Below are positions 45,183 through 53,079 of a stretch of 64,000 nucleotides of DNA, piece after piece. Each line of letters opens with the position of its first letter. Position 1 is the stretch's first letter. The position numbers and the translations under genes were made by a program. The notes beneath the pieces were generated by a model. It was not told the DNA's origin, did no database searches, and was given only the letters and a program-made list of their open reading frames with translations. Origin of the DNA: Prevotellaceae bacterium (GTDB taxonomy: Bacteria > Bacteroidota > Bacteroidia > Bacteroidales > Bacteroidaceae); contig QAML01000002.1 in the NCBI GenBank assembly GCA_003150315.1, forward strand, positions 1 through 64,000, written 5' to 3'.

Positions 45183-47213
45183 ATGAATCTTAAAATGATT
45201 ATTTCAGCATTTGCGTTGGCGGGTCTCACTGCTTCTTGCGGCAATGCCCCGCTTTCCTCCGGAATTCACAAAGAAAATATGGACACAAAGGTGAATCCCG
45301 GCGACGATTTCTATGAATTTGCTTGCGGAGGCTGGATGAAAAGCCACCCGCTCCCCGGAGATTATTCGCGATTCGGCACTTTCGAACAACTCTATGAGAA
45401 CAACGAAAAACAGATTCGCACTCTTATCGAAGACCTTGCAGCTAAAAAGCAGAGCGAAGGCACTATCGAGCAGAAGATAGGCGACCTTTACAATCTTGCA
45501 ATGGACTCCGTGAGAAAGAACAAGGATGGTGTGAAGCCCATAGCAAAGTATCTTGACATTGTAAAGAATGTGAAAACTCCCGAAGAGGTTATGGATGCCA
45601 CCGCAAAGCTTGCGCACTACGACATAGAGCGTTATATCAATACCGGAGCCGATGCAGATTTGAAAAATAGCAAGGAAAATCTCGTACAGATGAGTCAGGG
45701 AGGCCTTTCTCTTGGAGAGAAGGAGTATTATGTCGACAATGATCCTGCCACTCTCAAGATTCGTAATGAATTTGTGAAGTATGTGGAGAAACTTTTCGCT
45801 CTCACGGGCGACAATGCCGAAACAGCAGCAAAGAAAGCGGCATACGTAATGCAGATAGAGACGGCTCTTGCAAAAGTTTCGCGTTCTGCTGCCGAACTTC
45901 GCGACCCTGCTGCCAATTATAACAAAATGACTTTTGCACAACTCGAAAAAGATTATCCCGCTATCAATTGGAAAGCATATTACAAGACTTGCGGCTATCC
46001 CGAATTCAAGGAAATCAGTGTGGGACAGCCGGAGTTTTTGCACGGTGTGGAGAAAATTTTGAAATCTGTGCCGGTTGAGGCTCACAAGGCTTATCTTGAG
46101 TTTGCCGTAATTGATTTTGCCGCAAACTATACCAATGACGAAATGCGCAAGGCAAGTTTCGATTTCTACGGCAAGGTGTTCTCGGGTAAAAAAGAAGAGA
46201 AACCCACATGGAAACGTGCCGTGGCTCTTGTGCAAGGTGTCATTGGCGAGGGCGTAGGTAAGATGTATGTTAAAAAATACTTCCCCGAAAGTTCAAAGGA
46301 ACGCATGACGAAACTTGTCAAGAACCTTCAGACGGCTCTCGGAGAGCGTATCGAGGCGCAGACATGGATGAGTAAGGAAACCAAAACCAAGGCTCTCGAA
46401 AAATTGTCCACTTTCTACGTAAAGATTGGCTATCCTGACAAGTGGGAGGACTATTCCAAGCTCACCGTTGACCCGAAACTTTCGCTTCTTGACAATGTTT
46501 TTGCCGCTTGCAAGTATGAAGTTGACCACTCTATTGAGATTACGGTTAACAAGAAGGTGGATAACACAAGATGGTATATGAATCCGCAGGAGGTGAATGC
46601 CTACTACAATCCCACCACAAACGAGATTTGCTTCCCCGCAGGCATTCTGCAGCCGCCTTTCTTTGATGCCACAGCCGACGATGCCTTTAACTACGGTGCC
46701 ATAGGCGTTGTGATTGGTCATGAAATGACTCACGGATTCGACGATCAGGGTCGTCAGTTCGACAAGGATGGCAACCTCAAAGACTGGTGGACCAAAGCCG
46801 ACGGAGAAAACTTCAAAAAGCGTGCACAGGTAATGAGCGATTATTTCAGCAATATACAAGTGCTTCCCGACTTAAAGGGTAACGGTCCTTTGACATTGGG
46901 CGAAAATCTTGCAGACCACGGTGGTTTGAAAGTGGCATTCCAAGCTTTGCAGAATGCAATGAAGGAAAATCCTCTCGACAGCGTTGACGGTTTCACACCC
47001 AACCAGCGTTTCTTCATAGCATACGCCAATGTTTGGGGAGCAAACATCAGCAACGAAGAAATTCGCCGTCGCACAAAGAGCGACCCCCATTCGCTCGGTC
47101 GCTGGAGAGTTAACGGCGCACTTCCTCACATAGACGAGTGGTACCAGGCGTTTAATGTTACGGACAAGAACAAGTTGTTCGTTCCCAAGGACAAGAGAGT
47201 TACCATTTGGTAA
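45183..47213 (+). CDS. pepO: M13-family zinc metallopeptidase, lipoprotein (PepO/neprilysin-like)
   Basis: 676 residues. Lipoprotein signal (SAFALAGLTASC, lipid Cys at about 20). Zinc site HEMTH at residues 513-517 with third ligand Glu574 in GENLADHGG; NPTTNEICFPAG is the substrate-cleft block. Degrades peptides at the cell envelope. ATG at 45183 was preferred over an upstream ATG at 45105, which lies inside the ABC-F gene and adds no signal. Followed by a strong terminator. Confidence 0.95.
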   Translation: MNLKMIISAFALAGLTASCGNAPLSSGIHKENMDTKVNPGDDFYEFACGGWMKSHPLPGDYSRFGTFEQLYENNEKQIRTLIEDLAAKKQSEGTIEQKIGDLYNLAMDSVRKNKDGVKPIAKYLDIVKNVKTPEEVMDATAKLAHYDIERYINTGADADLKNSKENLVQMSQGGLSLGEKEYYVDNDPATLKIRNEFVKYVEKLFALTGDNAETAAKKAAYVMQIETALAKVSRSAAELRDPAANYNKMTFAQLEKDYPAINWKAYYKTCGYPEFKEISVGQPEFLHGVEKILKSVPVEAHKAYLEFAVIDFAANYTNDEMRKASFDFYGKVFSGKKEEKPTWKRAVALVQGVIGEGVGKMYVKKYFPESSKERMTKLVKNLQTALGERIEAQTWMSKETKTKALEKLSTFYVKIGYPDKWEDYSKLTVDPKLSLLDNVFAACKYEVDHSIEITVNKKVDNTRWYMNPQEVNAYYNPTTNEICFPAGILQPPFFDATADDAFNYGAIGVVIGHEMTHGFDDQGRQFDKDGNLKDWWTKADGENFKKRAQVMSDYFSNIQVLPDLKGNGPLTLGENLADHGGLKVAFQALQNAMKENPLDSVDGFTPNQRFFIAYANVWGANISNEEIRRRTKSDPHSLGRWRVNGALPHIDEWYQAFNVTDKNKLFVPKDKRVTIW

Positions 47214-47247
47214 GGAAAACGACTTAAAAACAGTCAGAAAAAAGATG

Positions 47248-47289
47248 CAATGTCCCGCAAAAAAATGTTTCTTGCGGGACATTGTTTTT
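47248..47289 (+). terminator. Terminator of the M13 peptidase gene
   Basis: Perfect 13-bp stem CAATGTCCCGCAA/TTGCGGGACATTG followed by TTTTT. Its 3' arm occupies the place where repeat copy 5 would have the second half of its tail. Confidence 0.9.
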
Positions 47290-47392
47290 CAGACATTTAT
47301 AAAGGCAAAAAATACAAGGCACTTATTTTAAAATAAGTGCCTTGTATTTTAAAATATATGCCTTATGTTTTTTGCAAGATGCCTTGTGTGTT
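47271..47392 (-). repeat. 21-bp palindromic repeat array, copy 5 (four units, inverted, tail partly replaced)
   Basis: Units at 47309, 47330, 47351 and 47372, oriented to the minus strand. The tail, read on the minus strand from 47294, begins GTCTGAAAAACAATG and then diverges into the terminator arm (TCCCGCAAG). Spacing from array to tail is 14 nt, as in the other copies. Confidence 0.88.
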
Positions 47393-47537
47393 TTTCGGTG
47401 TCCGCATAGCGCATCACAGACTTACATATTTTGTGGCAACCGTTTACGGAAAAATCAAAATAAAGTGGTATTATTGCATCACCATAACAAAGTTTGGCGG
47501 AAATATGCCGCAGAAGTTTTAACGAAAAAGTCATAGG

Positions 47538-49349
47538 ATGCAAGCTCTGATGTTAGCGGCGGGAATGGGAAAACGCCTGAAGGAATTTACAAAGGACAAT
47601 ACCAAATGCATGGTCAAGGTGAATGGCGAAATGCTTATTGACCGTGTGGTTTCCCTGCTTTCACGCTTGAACGTTAGCCGGTTGGTTGTTGTAACGGGCT
47701 ATAAGGGCGAGGCTTTGAGGCAACATCTCGAGTCAATACGCGGAGACCTGGAAATAGAATACGTTGACAATCCCGAATATTACCGTACAAACAATATATA
47801 TTCGCTTTGGCTGGCAAAGGACAAGCTTCAGGAAGAGGATACTTTGCTGCTTGAGAGCGATTTGATATATGATTACAGTCTTATCGAGGCTATAGCGCAT
47901 AACAGCGAGCCGAATCTCGCCCTTGTTGCCAAGTATGAAACGTGGATGGACGGAACAATGGTGCAGATTGACAAGGATTGCAACATTGTTAACTTTGTTC
48001 CCAAAAAGGCTTTCGATTATAAATATGCCGACACCTATTATAAAACGGTGAACATATATAAGTTTTCGAAAGAATTTTCGATTAACAAATACGTTCCCTT
48101 TCTTGAGGCGTATATCAAGGCGGTGGGCAACAACGAGTACTATGAAAATGTGCTCAGCATTATAACTTTTTTGAACAGCAGCAGTTTGAAGGCTTTGCCT
48201 GTGGAAGAAGGAAAATGGTATGAGATAGATGACAAATTGGATTTGGACATCGCGGAGCTGATATTCGCAGGAGACGGCGATTTCTTAGATAAACTCTCGG
48301 CACGCCACGGCGGATTGTGGCGCATTCCGCGCATGACGGATTTCTGTTCTCCCTCAAACGCATTCTTTTCTACGTCAAGAATTACCGACGAACTGGAAGC
48401 CAATTTCCGAACCTTGATTTCCTCCTGTCCGTCGGGCATGCAGGTTGAAGCATTATGCGCAAGCAAATGCCGAAACGTGAAAGAGGAATTTGTAGTTACA
48501 GGAGGCGGCGCGTGCGAACTCGCCGAAAAATTGCGACAAGAGACAGGCGGCAAAATTGGAATGATACGCCGTTTGCCGGAAGCGTTCGGACACGTGGCGG
48601 ATTATGATGTGGTTTATTTGCCACAGGAAGTGAATTACACTGTGGCGGACATAAAGAAATTCTTTACGCATCACGAGGTAAACGCAATAATGATGTCGAA
48701 TCCCGACAGGGTTACGGGCGGCGTGATGTCGAGAAGCGAAATTCTCGAACTCGCAGACTGGTGTGAAGAAAAGGGAATGCGTCTTATTGTTGACGAAAGT
48801 GCGGCGGATTTTTGCGAAGTTCCGGTCGAACATTCCGTACTCGAGGACGAAATTCTCGAACATCACAGGAATCTTGTGGTAATTAACGACATTGCCACGG
48901 CTTACGGCTTTGCGGGGATGAGGCTTGCACTGCTTTGTTCGGGCAACAGGCAATTGGTGGAACGCATAAAAAAATCATACGGACTGTGGAGCGTGAATTC
49001 CGTTGCGGAGTTTTTTATGCAGATTCTCGGAAAGTATGAAAACGATTACGCTCGTTCGTGCAAAATGGTGCGAAACGAGCGAAATTTCTTGGAAAAAGAA
49101 CTGAACGAAAACCGTTTGCTGAAAGTCATTCCCTCACAGGCGAATTTTGTTTTGTGTGAAGTTTTGAAACCTGCGACATCCGGGGCTTGGGTTTTCAGTG
49201 TTCTTAAAAAACATAACATATTGCTGCGCAACTGCACGGCACAAATGGACATCAAGGGCAGGGAATTTATAAAAACTGCCGTAAAAACTCATGCCGACAA
49301 CGTGAAACTCGTGTCTGCACTCCGTGAAGTGGCGGAACTATTCAAATAA
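47538..49349 (+). CDS. Nucleotidyltransferase fused to a lysine-less aminotransferase-like domain
   Basis: 603 residues in two domains. Residues 1-240 are a sugar- or choline-phosphate-type nucleotidyltransferase (ALMLAAGMGKRLKEFTKDNTK, then LLLESDLIY). Residues about 260-600 have the class I/II aminotransferase fold (TGGGACELAEKL, SNPDRVTGG, LIVDESAADF with the PLP-pocket Asp). The segment that normally holds the PLP Schiff-base lysine (S-x-S-K-x-x-G) reads IATAYGFAG, with Thr454 in the Lys position. The substrate-carboxylate Arg block is FIKTAVKT. The fused layout recalls phosphonoalkyl cytidylyltransferase PntC. The second domain is probably not a PLP transaminase; it may bind substrate or be structural. 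Confidence 0.85.
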   Translation: MQALMLAAGMGKRLKEFTKDNTKCMVKVNGEMLIDRVVSLLSRLNVSRLVVVTGYKGEALRQHLESIRGDLEIEYVDNPEYYRTNNIYSLWLAKDKLQEEDTLLLESDLIYDYSLIEAIAHNSEPNLALVAKYETWMDGTMVQIDKDCNIVNFVPKKAFDYKYADTYYKTVNIYKFSKEFSINKYVPFLEAYIKAVGNNEYYENVLSIITFLNSSSLKALPVEEGKWYEIDDKLDLDIAELIFAGDGDFLDKLSARHGGLWRIPRMTDFCSPSNAFFSTSRITDELEANFRTLISSCPSGMQVEALCASKCRNVKEEFVVTGGGACELAEKLRQETGGKIGMIRRLPEAFGHVADYDVVYLPQEVNYTVADIKKFFTHHEVNAIMMSNPDRVTGGVMSRSEILELADWCEEKGMRLIVDESAADFCEVPVEHSVLEDEILEHHRNLVVINDIATAYGFAGMRLALLCSGNRQLVERIKKSYGLWSVNSVAEFFMQILGKYENDYARSCKMVRNERNFLEKELNENRLLKVIPSQANFVLCEVLKPATSGAWVFSVLKKHNILLRNCTAQMDIKGREFIKTAVKTHADNVKLVSALREVAELFK

Positions 49350-49380
49350 AATATCCTTTCCGAGCCGAAAAAGGATATTT
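49347..49380 (+). terminator. Terminator of the nucleotidyltransferase fusion gene
   Basis: AAAATATCCTTT and AAAGGATATTTT form a 12-bp stem overlapping the stop codon, followed by T-rich sequence. Confidence 0.75.
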
Positions 49381-49384
49381 TTAT

Positions 49385-49392
49385 TATATTTG
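49385..49392 (+). promoter_or_regulatory. Candidate -7 box of the 49448 gene
   Basis: TATATTTG followed by C, 55 nt before the start and directly after the preceding terminator. Confidence 0.5.
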
Positions 49393-49447
49393 CAAACGTA
49401 ACTTAAGCAAGTTGCGTAAATATTAATTAATCAACTAAATAAAACCA

Positions 49448-51064
49448 ATGAAGCATTTTATTTTGGGGAGCAACAGCCCGTCTCCGAAGCGGGGAATCTT
49501 TAAGCAAGTGTTCTTTTTGTTATTTATGGCAACGGCTGCCGTGATTACGCCGTGCGGTGCCCAAACGGAAACAGACTACGAATTGGAAGTTGCCGGGGTA
49601 AAAGTTACGAGCAAAAACTGTTCTGACCTTTCCGTAATAGAAGGTGTGAGCGGCAGGGTGGGTTATGACCCGTATGAAAACTATCTGTTTTTGTATGATG
49701 CCAAGATAGAATCGAAAAACGGTGTACCTGTGGTCTTGGCAAAGAAGGATGTGGAAATTTTTGTGGTTGGAAACTGCACTCTTTCGGCAGAAAATGCGCC
49801 TTGTATAGTATATGAAAAAGGCGGTTCGCTTTATTCCACACCATCGGAGGGAACTTTGGAATGCTATGCCCCGGAAGATTATGCGGCAGTCCTCTTTGCC
49901 GAAAAACTCAACATAAACGGCACCGAATTGGAGGCAACGGGAAAGTACGGAGTGGCCGGTAGCGGAGACAGTGCGGCACTCGGCATTGTGCGTGGCGGTT
50001 TGAAAGCGTACGGAAAGCAATCTGCCACATACAACATTGCTTCATTTGAAAAAGAAGGTGTGAAATTCATGTCGCCCGAGGGATTTTATTTCGATGCGGA
50101 GCTTCGCGGTATGGCTAAAGACGGGAAACTCGTGAGCGATACGCTTTTAATTTCACCGGCTAAACGATATAAGATAATACTACTCAAAGACAGTTACGGA
50201 GATACCAATGAAGAAGAGTATTATGTGGACGAAGTTAATTGCAATGACCTGTCCGTGTATGATTTTGTAGAGGGGAAAATGGATTACAATCCCGATACAA
50301 AAACTCTGACGCTTGACAACGTAAAAATTAACGGCGGCATAATAATAGGCGAAGACAGTTTGACAATTCTTTTAAAGGGAACAAATGAAATTGTAAACAC
50401 CCTGACATCCGGCAGATACGATTTTGGGCTTGGTTATCTGTTTGTTGATACAGCGAGCATACGAGGTGTTAACGGCGGAGAGCTTAAAGTTACCTCACAA
50501 GGCAGTTCAGGTACGATTTTTATCAAAAATAGTAAGTCGAGAAAGTTTTCTCGTTTCACCATAAAGGATTGTAATATGGAGGTAAACGGCAGGTATGACA
50601 TTGTAAACGGGGCAGCCGGGTCGAGCCGTCCGAAAGATTTTGATGCAGGTTCTTTCTTAGCGTTGCCTGATATGGTGAAGAAAAAAACTGTACGAAGCAT
50701 GGAGAATGAAGGTGTCGCTGTAAGCATTGACAATTCAAACGTGAAACTTAATTGTACCGACAACGGATCGCCCATAATTGTTATGACAGGCGGAATAGAG
50801 CTTTTGAAGTGTCGTATAATCTCTCCGGAGAATGCGACAATAGGGGAAAACTATATTATGGGGGCTGACGGAAATCCTTTGTCAGAGTCTGTGGTCATAG
50901 GAAGCGAAAGCACGCCGGTGGAAATCGACAACGTGAAGAACAACTCGGTTCCCGGAATGAGCAAGGGCGTTTTCACAATCGACGGAATAAGAATGGACGT
51001 TGACGAAAAGGACCTTCCCGCAGGACTTTACATTATTGATGGAAAAAAGATTATCAAGAAATAA
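49448..51064 (+). CDS. Exported surface protein with duplicated beta-helix-like domain and sorting tail
   Basis: 538 residues, function unknown. A late signal peptide (hydrophobic part about residues 20-37, cut after GAQ). Two related blocks recur: CSDLSVIEGVSGRVGYDP near residue 58 and CNDLSVYDFVEGKMDYNP near 260, each followed by a strand-rich stretch (YLFLYDAKIE / TLTLDNVKING), suggesting an internal duplication of a right-handed beta-helix, carbohydrate-binding-like unit. It ends with a sorting-like tail (GVFTIDGIRMDVDEKDLPAG). Probably surface-exposed. Confidence 0.75.
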   Translation: MKHFILGSNSPSPKRGIFKQVFFLLFMATAAVITPCGAQTETDYELEVAGVKVTSKNCSDLSVIEGVSGRVGYDPYENYLFLYDAKIESKNGVPVVLAKKDVEIFVVGNCTLSAENAPCIVYEKGGSLYSTPSEGTLECYAPEDYAAVLFAEKLNINGTELEATGKYGVAGSGDSAALGIVRGGLKAYGKQSATYNIASFEKEGVKFMSPEGFYFDAELRGMAKDGKLVSDTLLISPAKRYKIILLKDSYGDTNEEEYYVDEVNCNDLSVYDFVEGKMDYNPDTKTLTLDNVKINGGIIIGEDSLTILLKGTNEIVNTLTSGRYDFGLGYLFVDTASIRGVNGGELKVTSQGSSGTIFIKNSKSRKFSRFTIKDCNMEVNGRYDIVNGAAGSSRPKDFDAGSFLALPDMVKKKTVRSMENEGVAVSIDNSNVKLNCTDNGSPIIVMTGGIELLKCRIISPENATIGENYIMGADGNPLSESVVIGSESTPVEIDNVKNNSVPGMSKGVFTIDGIRMDVDEKDLPAGLYIIDGKKIIKK

Positions 51065-51081
51065 AAACTTACCTTTTTCGG

Positions 51082-51117
51082 AAATCCCCTTTGCGCACGG
51101 CAGAGGGGATTTTTTTG
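51082..51117 (+). terminator. Terminator of the surface protein gene
   Basis: AAATCCCCT/AGGGGATTT stem followed by a T-run, about 18 nt after the stop. Confidence 0.8.
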
Positions 51118-51164
51118 TTTTGCGGCAAACGTGATGAAGCTTTGCGGCACTGATATGAAAAAAA

Positions 51165-51196
51165 ATGTAGCGCAACATGGGAATGCTGCGCTACAT
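51165..51196 (-). terminator. Terminator of nagA
   Basis: ATGTAGCGCA and TGCGCTACAT arms; on the minus strand followed by TTTTTTTT. Confidence 0.8.
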
Positions 51197-51249
51197 ATAT
51201 GGTTGTGTTCCGAAAGTTGCGGGGAATATTCCGTTTCTTTCGCGTTGTG

Positions 51250-52425
51250 TCAGATGACAACGTGGTTTGGGAGTTCGTTACGAATGACACGTCCCATGGC
51301 AATTACGCATTTAAGGTTAAGGTCTGCGTCAAACATCATGATGTCTGCGTCCTTGCCTTTTTCGAGTGTGCCTTTGCGTTTGTCCACACCTATTATTCTT
51401 GCCGGTGTTTCCGATGCCATGCGACACGCTTCCCCCAAAGGAATCTCCACTTTCTGCACCATTGTGCGTATAAGTCTGTCCATGGTGGCAATACTGCCTG
51501 CCAGAGCCGAGTGGTCGGCAAGCTTGCACACGCCGTCCTCTATAATCACTCGCGGATCGAATGCTGTTTGCGAATCGCTTGCAGCGCACGCAAGAGCATC
51601 GGTTATGAGAGCCGTCCGGTCGGGTCCTTTTATTTTGTAAACGAGGTTCAAAATTGTAGTGGGTACGTGTTTCCCGTCGGCAATGACTTCTACTGTCATG
51701 TCGTCTATCAGGTAAACGCTTTCAACCGTACCTTCGTATTTATACTCATGGTTTTTGTGGAAACCGGGCATGGCGTTGTAGAAATGAGTAGCATGAGTGA
51801 AGCCTACTTCATAGGCTGTGCGTACATCATGATAGTTTGCCTGGGTATGGGCTACGCACGGAAGAACTCCGTGTTCCACACATGTGCGTCCGAATTCCAC
51901 TGTTCCGGGAAGTTCCGGGGCTTCGTCCCAGCGTTTAATGCTGTTTGTCGAGTCGAGCAGGGGACGATAGTCCATGGGTGTGGGATCTTTTATGTTTTCG
52001 GGTAGTTGTCCTCCCGCCATTTCCTTATTGAAATACGGACCTTCGAGGTGAAGTCCGAGAACGGGACTGTCGGGCTGTGCCATAAGTTTCTCCGTGGTTC
52101 TCACGGCAGCCTTTATCATGGGCACGGTTGAGGATGAAAGTGTGGGAAGAATGGATGTGGTGCCATAGAACATGTGTGCGTTTATGGCTTTTCGGAATGC
52201 TTCTTCCGTTCCTTCCATAAAATCTCTTCCTCCACCGCCGTGTACGTGGATGTCTATGCCTCCGGGAACGATGTAGCAGCCGGCTGCGTCAAAAAATCGT
52301 GCACTTTCTATGTGCAATTCGTTATTTGACACTTCTATTATCTTATTGCCGTCTATTATCACAGAACCTCCCCTTATCCAGCCCTGTGGCGTGAGTATTC
52401 TTCCGTTGAGTATTTGTGTCAACAT
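51250..52425 (-). CDS. nagA: N-acetylglucosamine-6-phosphate deacetylase
   Basis: Hydrolyses GlcNAc-6-phosphate to glucosamine-6-phosphate and acetate in amino-sugar use. Amidohydrolase fold: metal-site HVHGGGGRDF near residue 61, LHLEGPYFNKEMAGGQ, HTQAN and THFYNAMPGF histidines, and catalytic Asp in ITDALACA. 391 residues. No nagB or nagE next to it; it faces away from the glycan-degradation cluster that starts at 53080. A TAATTTTG -7-like box lies at minus strand 52489-52482. Confidence 0.94.
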   Translation of the reverse strand: MLTQILNGRILTPQGWIRGGSVIIDGNKIIEVSNNELHIESARFFDAAGCYIVPGGIDIHVHGGGGRDFMEGTEEAFRKAINAHMFYGTTSILPTLSSSTVPMIKAAVRTTEKLMAQPDSPVLGLHLEGPYFNKEMAGGQLPENIKDPTPMDYRPLLDSTNSIKRWDEAPELPGTVEFGRTCVEHGVLPCVAHTQANYHDVRTAYEVGFTHATHFYNAMPGFHKNHEYKYEGTVESVYLIDDMTVEVIADGKHVPTTILNLVYKIKGPDRTALITDALACAASDSQTAFDPRVIIEDGVCKLADHSALAGSIATMDRLIRTMVQKVEIPLGEACRMASETPARIIGVDKRKGTLEKGKDADIMMFDADLNLKCVIAMGRVIRNELPNHVVI

Positions 52426-52669
52426 ATTGTTTGTAGATGCTTAAATTCCGTCTGTAACGACGATTTCTTTATTTTGACATTCAAAATTACTATTTTTATT
52501 TCTTTTTATCATGAAAATGCGCGAATAAGTGTGTGAAAAAAAGAGAAATCCACCTGTCATAAAAATCTTTTATGTCGCAAAAACTTGTGAATTCGGCATG
52601 CGCGCAATGCTATTCTGCAATGAACGCATAAAGTTTCGGCTGTTTATACGCCTTTTCGGGACGTAGAAA

Positions 52670-52751
52670 AAAATACATGGCTTGTATTTCAAAATATATG
52701 GCTTGTATTTTTCGACATTCCAAGTATCTGATAAACAACGACTTATAAAAG
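52670..52751 (+). repeat. 21-bp palindromic repeat array, copy 6 (two units plus tail)
   Basis: Shortest copy: units at 52670 and 52691 only, yet the tail ATCTGATAAACAACGACTTA is again exactly 14 nt downstream (52726-52751). Lies between divergent genes. Confidence 0.9.
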
Positions 52752-53015
52752 CGTTCCAAAAAGGTGTAAAGGTTTGGGAATCAGATGGTTGTGAAAAAAC
52801 CGTATTCCGGAGCGTAGCGGAGATGCAGGGAGCGGGATGAGAAAAACGGTAATGATGTGGTTTTCAACGCGTAACTGTTTGGTGGCGCAGGCGGCATCCT
52901 GCGGGTTGTATCGCCTGCCCGAATGGCGGAATGCCGAAAAAAGTGAATCGTATCCCGAAGCATTTGCCCCACAGACAACAAGATAATTCCGGGAGGGCTT
53001 GCAGATGTCAGTTTT
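52752..53015. other. Non-coding region between repeat copy 6 and the GH2 gene
   Basis: No accepted gene. It contains a possible hairpin, GCAGGCG with CGCCTGC, around 52888-52920. Confidence 0.45.
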
Positions 53016-53062
53016 TTTGAGGAAATTTGTGCAACTTCTTAAAAGTAAACAAATTCCTCAAA
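53016..53062. promoter_or_regulatory. Long inverted repeat upstream of the GH2 gene
   Basis: TTTGAGGAAATTTGT (53016-53030) and ACAAATTCCTCAAA (53049-53062) match as complements apart from one extra A, separated by 18 nt, and end 18 nt before the ATG. Suited to a dimeric regulator or an mRNA hairpin over the start region. Confidence 0.6.
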
Positions 53063-53079
53063 TAGCTCAAAAATAGATT

